Source: Ichthyophthirius multifiliis (taxonomy: Eukaryota > Ciliophora > Oligohymenophorea > Hymenostomatida). From it: a DNA stretch of 42,954 nt. The notes under the pieces are model-generated. The model saw only the letters and a program-made list of their open reading frames with translations, had not been told where the DNA came from and ran no database searches. Below, piece after piece: positions 37,201-42,954 of this stretch. The stretch lies in NCBI RefSeq assembly GCF_000220395.1, contig NW_004087645.1, positions 1 through 42,954 on the forward strand, in the 5' to 3' direction. Position numbers and translations under genes: made by a program. Position 1 is the stretch's first letter; each line of letters opens with the position of its first letter.

Positions 37201-38720
37201 TTTGTTCTTATATCTTATTTATTTTTTCTTAATTTTCTTCTTATATTTTACTTATTGTTTTTTCAGATTTTTATATATAGTTTTTTAATGAATTTTCTTT
37301 ATCTTTTATTTCTTTATATAAATCATCCCTTATTGTTTAGAAATTATTTTATAAATTTTAAATTTCATTTTCTTTTTAGTTTAAGTTTTCATTTTCTTCT
37401 TTTCTTTATTTTTCTAATTCATTAATTTTAGCTTTAAATAAATTGATTTCTTCTTCATATTTTTCCTTAATTTTTTTATTTTGTTCTTATATATCCTCAA
37501 GTATTTTTTTTAAATTTTCGTTTTCATTTTAAATTTTTTCATTTTCATTTTAAATTTTTTTAAAATTTTCATTTTCGTTTTAAATTTTTTCAATAATTTT
37601 TTAAAAATTTTCGTTTTCGTTTTAAATTTTTTCAATAATTTTTTAAAAATTTTCATTTTCGTTTTAAATTTTTTCATTAATTTTTTAAAAATTTTCGTTT
37701 TCGTTTTAAATTTTTTCATTTATTTTTTCCAATTTTTGTTATATTTATAAAAAAATTCTCATTTTCTTTTTAAATTTGTTCCATTTATTATTTAAACTTA
37801 ATTTCTTAATCAAAAACATTTTTTAGTTTAAATTATAAAACCGGCAAAATCTACTATTCAAAGTTTTCCTTCTAAGTTTTTTAAGAACTATTAATATTTT
37901 TTTCTAAAAAATTAAAATCCTTAAATAATTACATTATCCTGTTATTTTCCATAAAAATTTCTTCATATTATTCTTTCAAATCCTTAATTTCCATATTTTT
38001 TAATTTCAATGATTTTTCTACCAATTTTTTATCGAATAAAATTTTATTGATTTCCACTTCAAAAAAATCAATTAAAGAATTTCCTTTTAATACTTTTCCT
38101 TCTAATTTTTCATATTTTTATTTATTTTTAAATTCGAATTTATTGAATTCCTCTTTTTATCCAAAAAAATTCTCTATATTGTCCTCCAGACTAAAAAAAA
38201 CGTAATTTTTCGTTTTAAGTTTTTCATTTAAATTTTAAATATGTTCTTCTAATTAATATTTTTCAAAATTTTCTTTCTTAAATTTTTCTTAAACTTCATA
38301 AAATTTCTAAAGTTGCATTTTTTCATTTTTTAGCATTTTTTCTATTAAAATCTTACTTTTTATTTCTTAATTTTAGCATTCATTTAAAATATTTCTTAAG
38401 TGTATTTATTATTCTAAATCTTTCTATTTAATTCTTTTAGTTTCTAATATTTAATCTTCCACCCCTTATAATATAAAAGCCTCTTTGTTATCTTAAAAGC
38501 TTTTAATTTCTTAAGATTTTTCTTCCATTTATATTTCGTCGGCATATTATTCATATAAATTTGTTAAAGATTTAGATTATTATCTTAATTTCGATTCAAG
38601 ACTTTAAAATAGTTAATTTCTACTTTTAAAATCACTATGGGATTTTTAATGTGTTTTTTAATCGCGCAATTTTAAGTTTGAATTTAATCTTGGAGGCGTT
38701 TGATATTTAAGAGGATTCAT
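34281..38720 (-). CDS. Giant coiled-coil protein with internal repeats
   Basis: A 4.4-kb frame, mostly one exon, about 1,480 residues. It starts MNPLKYQTPPRLNSNLKLR with a short basic Ser-rich head, then near-continuous coiled coil rich in Glu, Lys, Asn, Gln and Ile. Internal blocks are a 14-residue repeat (EKIQNENENFQKI, about 37510-37735) and a 10-12-residue repeat (ENNENLNQI, about 36770-37040). The C-terminal about 150 residues are less charged and Phe-rich (KIVIFGFEILNLFLKALFQ, ARTAL-like stretch absent; SPSFFMEFFEVVLFSQNF) and end ...KKFCLKI before TGA (34281-34283). One or two one-base breaks lie near 37740-37760. The family is not recognised; a cytoskeletal, basal-body or Golgi-tether role is plausible only by analogy. 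Confidence 0.8.
36770..37040 (-). repeat. In-frame ENNENLN-type repeat array
   Basis: About nine tandem units of 30 or 36 bases, encoding variants of ENNENLNQIQ and ENNENLNQKP, with an added Glu-Lys in the longer form. The repeats keep frame and codon pattern (AAT AAT GAA AAC CTA AAT), indicating recent local duplication. Confidence 0.85.
37505..37735 (-). repeat. 42-bp tandem repeat encoding EKIQNENENFQKI units
   Basis: About four and a half units of 42 bases, seen on the plus strand as repeated ttttcattttcgttttaaa-type blocks. On the minus strand each encodes the 14-residue unit EKIQNENENFQKII or close variants, fitting two coiled-coil heptads per unit. The last units are shortened. Any reading of this block in another frame as Lys-Phe-Lys-Thr repeats is an artefact. 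Confidence 0.88.
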
Positions 38721-39336
38721 ATATTTAATTTAATTTTTTTTTTTTTTTTTTTAAAAAAAAAAAGTATTTTATTTATGTAAATTTGTTATATTTATTTATG
38801 TATTAAAATTAATCTATAGAAATTAAAGAAAATTATAAATAATATTAATTTATTTAAAAATAAAGTTAAAATATTTATAAATATAGGAAATATTAATAAA
38901 TCTATAAACTAAAAATATAATATTATTAAGTATAATATTGTAATATTTTCCTACTGTAGAATTTTTCTTTAAAAATTATATAAAATAAATATTAATTATG
39001 TATTTATTTAAATATAAAAATATTAATATAATGCATTTTTAATTAATTTAAAAAAATATATAAAAAATTTAAAGTAATTTAAAATTATAAAATAATTATT
39101 TGATTATAAAAAAATTTAATTTATGATGTTAAATAAAAAAAAAAATATAAATATTATTAAGTTTATTATTAAATACTAATTCAGATTATTTATAAAAAAT
39201 AAAAAAATGTTTAAATATATATTTAAAATAATAAATAAATAATTATTAAAGTATTAAATTTATAAATATATAATATTAATTAATTAAAAAAGAAGTAATT
39301 TAATTTTTTGTTAAAAAGTAGAAAATTTATTTAATA

Positions 39337-39382
<46 letters not shown>

Positions 39383-39771
39383 CATATATATTTTTATATT
39401 TATATACATTAATATGTCATTATAATTATAAATTCTAATATATAATAATTTATATAATTTTTATTTTTATAATTTTTATTGATTAAATTAATTATAGCAA
39501 TTTTATTTTAAAAAATAAGAAATAAAGCTTTTTTATTTAATTATTTTGAATTATATATTTTATGTTTTTATTTATATATATATCTATTTAATTATAAAAA
39601 ATACAATATTATAATATATTTTTATTTTAATATAATTATTTATTCACTTTATTAATTTTAATATTTATTTTAAATTTTTAAATAGTTTTGTTTTATAAAT
39701 ATAATCTAATATTGTATCTTATTTATATATATAATCTCTGTTTTTTTAATAAAAAAAATTATTATAAATTT
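38721..39771. other. AT-rich spacer
   Basis: About 1.05 kb upstream of the giant coiled-coil gene, with a (TA)n tract near 39339-39379 and T/A homopolymers near 38728-38762. No coding frame was seen on either strand. Confidence 0.6.
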
Positions 39772-41095
39772 TCAATATTTATTATATCCTTTATTAAAAG
39801 GAGTTAAAAACTTAAATAATAAATGTTCTGGACTATGTTTATCTCTTTCTAAAGCTCTTTAAATAGATTCTTATTTCTTTTCAATAATAAGTCTATTAAC
39901 ACAACTTTCACAATAATCAATATACCCATCAGATTTATAAGGTCCAGGTCTACAATTTAAGCAAATAAATCTTGTTTTTCTATCATTTACTTAACAATCT
40001 CCATTACAACCATATCCATGTACTTCTTTAGAATAATCTTAACCTATTACTGGCTAAATATTCTTACCTAATTTATAAACTTCGATATTTTTTAATAAAA
40101 GAGGATTATGAGTATTTATTAAAATCAAATTATAAGGGACTTTAAATTATTCAATGAATTATTTACTTTCATCTTTTTCATTTCCACACTAATAACATAC
40201 ATATTCTTTCTTAAAATGATTATAAAAGTATGGAATTTCGAGTTTTTTTTGGCAATAATTGCATTATTCCCCTTATTCAATATCTAAAGTTTCTATTAAA
40301 TCTTCTTTTATTTCAAATATATCTTTATTTATTTTTTCAACAAGTTTATTTAATAAATTCTCTTCTATTAGTTATTTATCTTTTTTTAAAATACTGTATA
40401 TTATTTGAGGTTTTTCATAGAATTTTCCTATATTATATTTATTTTTGTATTTTTTAAATAAATTTTTTTTGTATTTTTTAAATATTTTTTTTTGTATTTT
40501 TAAATAAATTTTTTTGGTATTTTTATATAATTTTTTTTTTGTATTTTTAAATTACTTTAGAATTCTCCTTTGTTATTAAAAAGCATTTATCTTTTGTTAA
40601 TTATTTTAAATACAAAATCATAATTTAATTCATAATTAATATCTAAATCTTTTAAAAGGTCATTATTAAATACTTCTTTAACTTTTCTATATTCATTTTC
40701 ATGATTTTATAATTATTTTTGAATATCAGTTTAATTTGTAGAATATTTAATACCATCATTATATAATTAAATTAAATGTTAATAAGGTTTATTCAGACTA
40801 TATTATTTTTTAACATATAATCGAATTAAATCTAATAATTTTTCAGCAATATCTTTCTTTTCTTCAGGTAAGAATACTTTTTCTAATAAATCTAAGACTT
40901 TTTCGTTTTGCTTTTAGAAATTTTTGTATTCTAAAGATTATATTTATAAATCAGTATATAAAAAATTAAAATTAACAAGCTAGTTTTACAAAAATATATT
41001 AGTTAAGTATTTAATATCTTCATTTATTGATTTTATAAAATCAATAACCTGTAAAATAGAAATAATTAATAATAAAATAAAAAAATATATGATAT

Positions 41096-41142
<47 letters not shown>

Positions 41143-41769
41143 AACTTACATTTTCTTATATATCTAAAGGGAAACTATCTCCTAAATTATTTTTAATAAA
41201 ATCTTTTAAAATTTCGAAGTTTTTTTTATATTTTACATCTAATTTTCCATTAAATGTAGGTTTATGGTATTCTTTTATTTTTTTTTCTTTAGTAATAATT
41301 GTAACTTTAGTTTAATTGGTACTAAAAATAAATGAGAAATCTTATTATTTTTTATCAGAAAAAAAAGTTTTGAGATCTTATTTTATTAATTATTTTATAA
41401 TTTTATATTAGTCTTTATTTAACTAGTTTTGGAAATATATAAAAAAATAATGAAAAAAAAATATACATCAGATTTATTTTCTTATTATTAATTTCCTTAT
41501 TATTCTCCTTGTTTTAATAAAGAATTGATTTTATCTTCTAAATTAATAGAAGAAGGATGTCCTTTAAAAATAATTTATCCATCTTTTCCTACCAAGCAAA
41601 CAAAAGGAATTCCATTAACTTAAAAATCTTTTAATAGAGGATGTTCTCCATCCCATCCATTTAACTTTAAATGTTCTATTTTATCCCATTTTTTATCATC
41701 GATTCTTTTAAGAACTACATCTCTATTATCATCTACACTCACACCAACTATTCTAACCTTTTTAAATAT

Positions 41770-41816
<47 letters not shown>

Positions 41817-42378
41817 TTTTTCAAAATATATATATATATATATATTTGTATATATTATTTAAATACATTATCTTTCCATTAATTTTCATATTTTTCTAGC
41901 ATTTCTTGATTATGTTACATAGGTTATTAACAAGGACCACACCATGTTGCCCATACATCTAATAATAATATCTAAATTTTATAAATAAATATATTTAATC
42001 TTTTTTTACTTCTCCGTTTTTGTGTTTAAGTTCTGTTTCTTCATTTTTTTTGAGATCATTTATTTTTTAATAAGAAGGAAATAAATGAGATTCATTAAGA
42101 GATTAATTAAACGAAAAATCTTATAATTATATGAATTTTTCTTTGTCTGATAAATATATTTATTTAATTTATTTTTCATATTATTTGAGTTAATTTTTTT
42201 CTTCTTCGTTTTGGGGTCTTATAGAGCATTCGATTGATCTATTTTCTTCATAGATTTATTTTTCGAAATATCTTTACACTTAGGATTTAATATTGTATTT
42301 GAAAGGAGATTCTTTTAGTATAGAAAGCAATTGTTCTAAAGATGCCTAATGTTTCTATTTTTATGAAGGGTTATGCAT
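39772..42378 (-). CDS. Thioredoxin-like protein with C-terminal zinc-binding domains
   Basis: Multi-exon gene of roughly 600-700 residues. The N-terminal region starts MHNPSQKQKHQASLEQLLSI, a helical leader. An intron then leads to the thioredoxin fold: ILLLDVWATWCGPC (active-site Cys pair), IVGVSVDDNRDVVLKRID, NGWDGEHPLLKDFQVNGIPF (cis-Pro), and GKDGQIIFKGHPSS, similar to nucleoredoxin/tryparedoxin-type thioredoxin-like domains. A helical middle follows (FEILKDFIKNNLGDSFPLDI). The C-terminus has CNYCQKK and YVCYQCG, then a ZZ-like finger (GYGCNGDCQ, RFICLNCRPG, YIDYCESC, HSPEHLLFKF). Between them a Lys-rich repeat (40440-40560) lies near a frame change. Likely a redox or cytoplasmic adaptor; the partner is unknown. 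Confidence 0.8.
40437..40560 (-). repeat. Tandem A/T-rich repeat in the Lys-rich linker
   Basis: About four units of 30 bases on the plus strand (tgtattttttaaataaattt-type). If coding, the minus strand reads as a KNTKKFIQK-type linker. It separates the helical middle from the zinc-binding C-terminus; it could also be part of an intron. Confidence 0.65.
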
Positions 42379-42906
42379 TATATATTTATTAATTAAATAA
42401 TTATTATTCTATAGCTATTAATTAAAATATAATTAATTTCTGATGTAATTTTATTTATTATATAAAATATTATATATTATATATTTTTAAATAATATATA
42501 TTTAAAAAATAAAATAGATTATATAAATTAGAATTTATATATATTATTAATGAAATAATAAAAATATCTTTAATTTATTTTGAAATAAAAATAAATAGAA
42601 TTTTTATTTATATATATAAAATAATTAATTTAAATATAAAAGACAAAATAATTTATATTCAAAATAATTTTAAAGAAAAAAAATATATATATATATATAT
42701 ATATATATTTTCTAAAATATTTAAATTAAATAAAAACTAATTATATAAAATCTTCATTTAAATAAATTACATGTAATAAATATATTTACATATAAATATA
42801 AAAATTATATTATAATGTTATAATATATATATTAATCATATATAAAATGCAAATATAATAAATATTAAATATTTATCTCATATTAATAAATATAAATATA
42901 TATATT

Positions 42907-42939
<33 letters not shown>

Positions 42940-42954
42940 TATATATATAATAAG
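42379..42954. other. AT-rich spacer ending in (TA)n
   Basis: About 575 bases upstream of the thioredoxin-like gene, running off the window. TA runs occupy about 42681-42708 and 42900-42950. Nothing else was recognised. The window ends here without a telomere. Confidence 0.6.

Noticed and set aside
37510-37719. Minus-strand Lys-Phe-Lys-Thr repeat protein
   Set aside because: It is the wrong frame of the 42-bp repeat. The frame encoding EKIQNENENFQKI units is continuous with the coiled-coil protein on both sides.

Overview
The window is the end of a ciliate macronuclear chromosome. It opens with C4A2 telomere repeats (about 1-75). The DNA is extremely AT-rich, and the genes read only with the ciliate nuclear code, in which TAA and TAG are glutamine and TGA is the only stop. 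This combination fits an oligohymenophorean of the Tetrahymena type. The very low GC suggests something close to Ichthyophthirius, but that is inference and no species marker was tested.

About 21 protein genes are visible, carried on both strands with many short GT-AG introns, mostly 36-115 nt, rich in A/T and often holding (TA)n. From left to right they are: a secreted LBP/BPI-family lipid-binding protein (731-2403, +); a coiled-coil gene (2457-3960, -) running head-to-head with cytosolic seryl-tRNA synthetase (4187-5978, +); an unrecognised gene (6067-~6780, -); a MYCBP/FAP174-like protein (8337-8786, +); a cyclin (9272-~10480, +); a three-repeat Myb protein whose polyQ tract is a TAA microsatellite (11743-13014, +); a MORN-repeat protein (13891-14697, -); a secreted Frizzled-CRD-like protein (15065-15589, -); a doubtful gene (16716-~17290, +); a coiled-coil protein (17886-19588, -); a DRC11/IQCA1-type AAA protein (19784-22888, -); the ALG2 mannosyltransferase (23501-24700, -); a doubtful small ORF with in-frame TGAs (24798-~25020, +); an organic-cation/sugar-type MFS transporter (26171-28007, +); a coiled-coil gene (28342-~28920, +); a protein with NSP-type repeats (29225-30553, -); an ABHD4/5-like alpha/beta hydrolase (31020-32513, +); an acylation-motif AGC kinase (32694-34014, -); a giant repeat-containing coiled-coil protein (34281-38720, -); and a thioredoxin-like protein with zinc-binding C-terminal domains (39772-42378, -).

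The genes are ordinary eukaryotic housekeeping, ciliary and signalling genes with no operon logic. Functional themes are cilium structure (MYCBP, DRC11, probably the MORN and coiled-coil proteins), secretory and surface biology (BPI, Frizzled-like, ALG2, MFS), and signalling or cell cycle (AGC kinase, cyclin, Myb). I saw no tRNA, rRNA, transposon or CRISPR array.

The main technical observation is that many genes carry apparent frameshifts of the same sense at A or T runs, each fixed by adding one base. This points to homopolymer under-calling in the assembly rather than decayed genes, and automatic annotation of this window will be fragmented by it and by use of the standard code.
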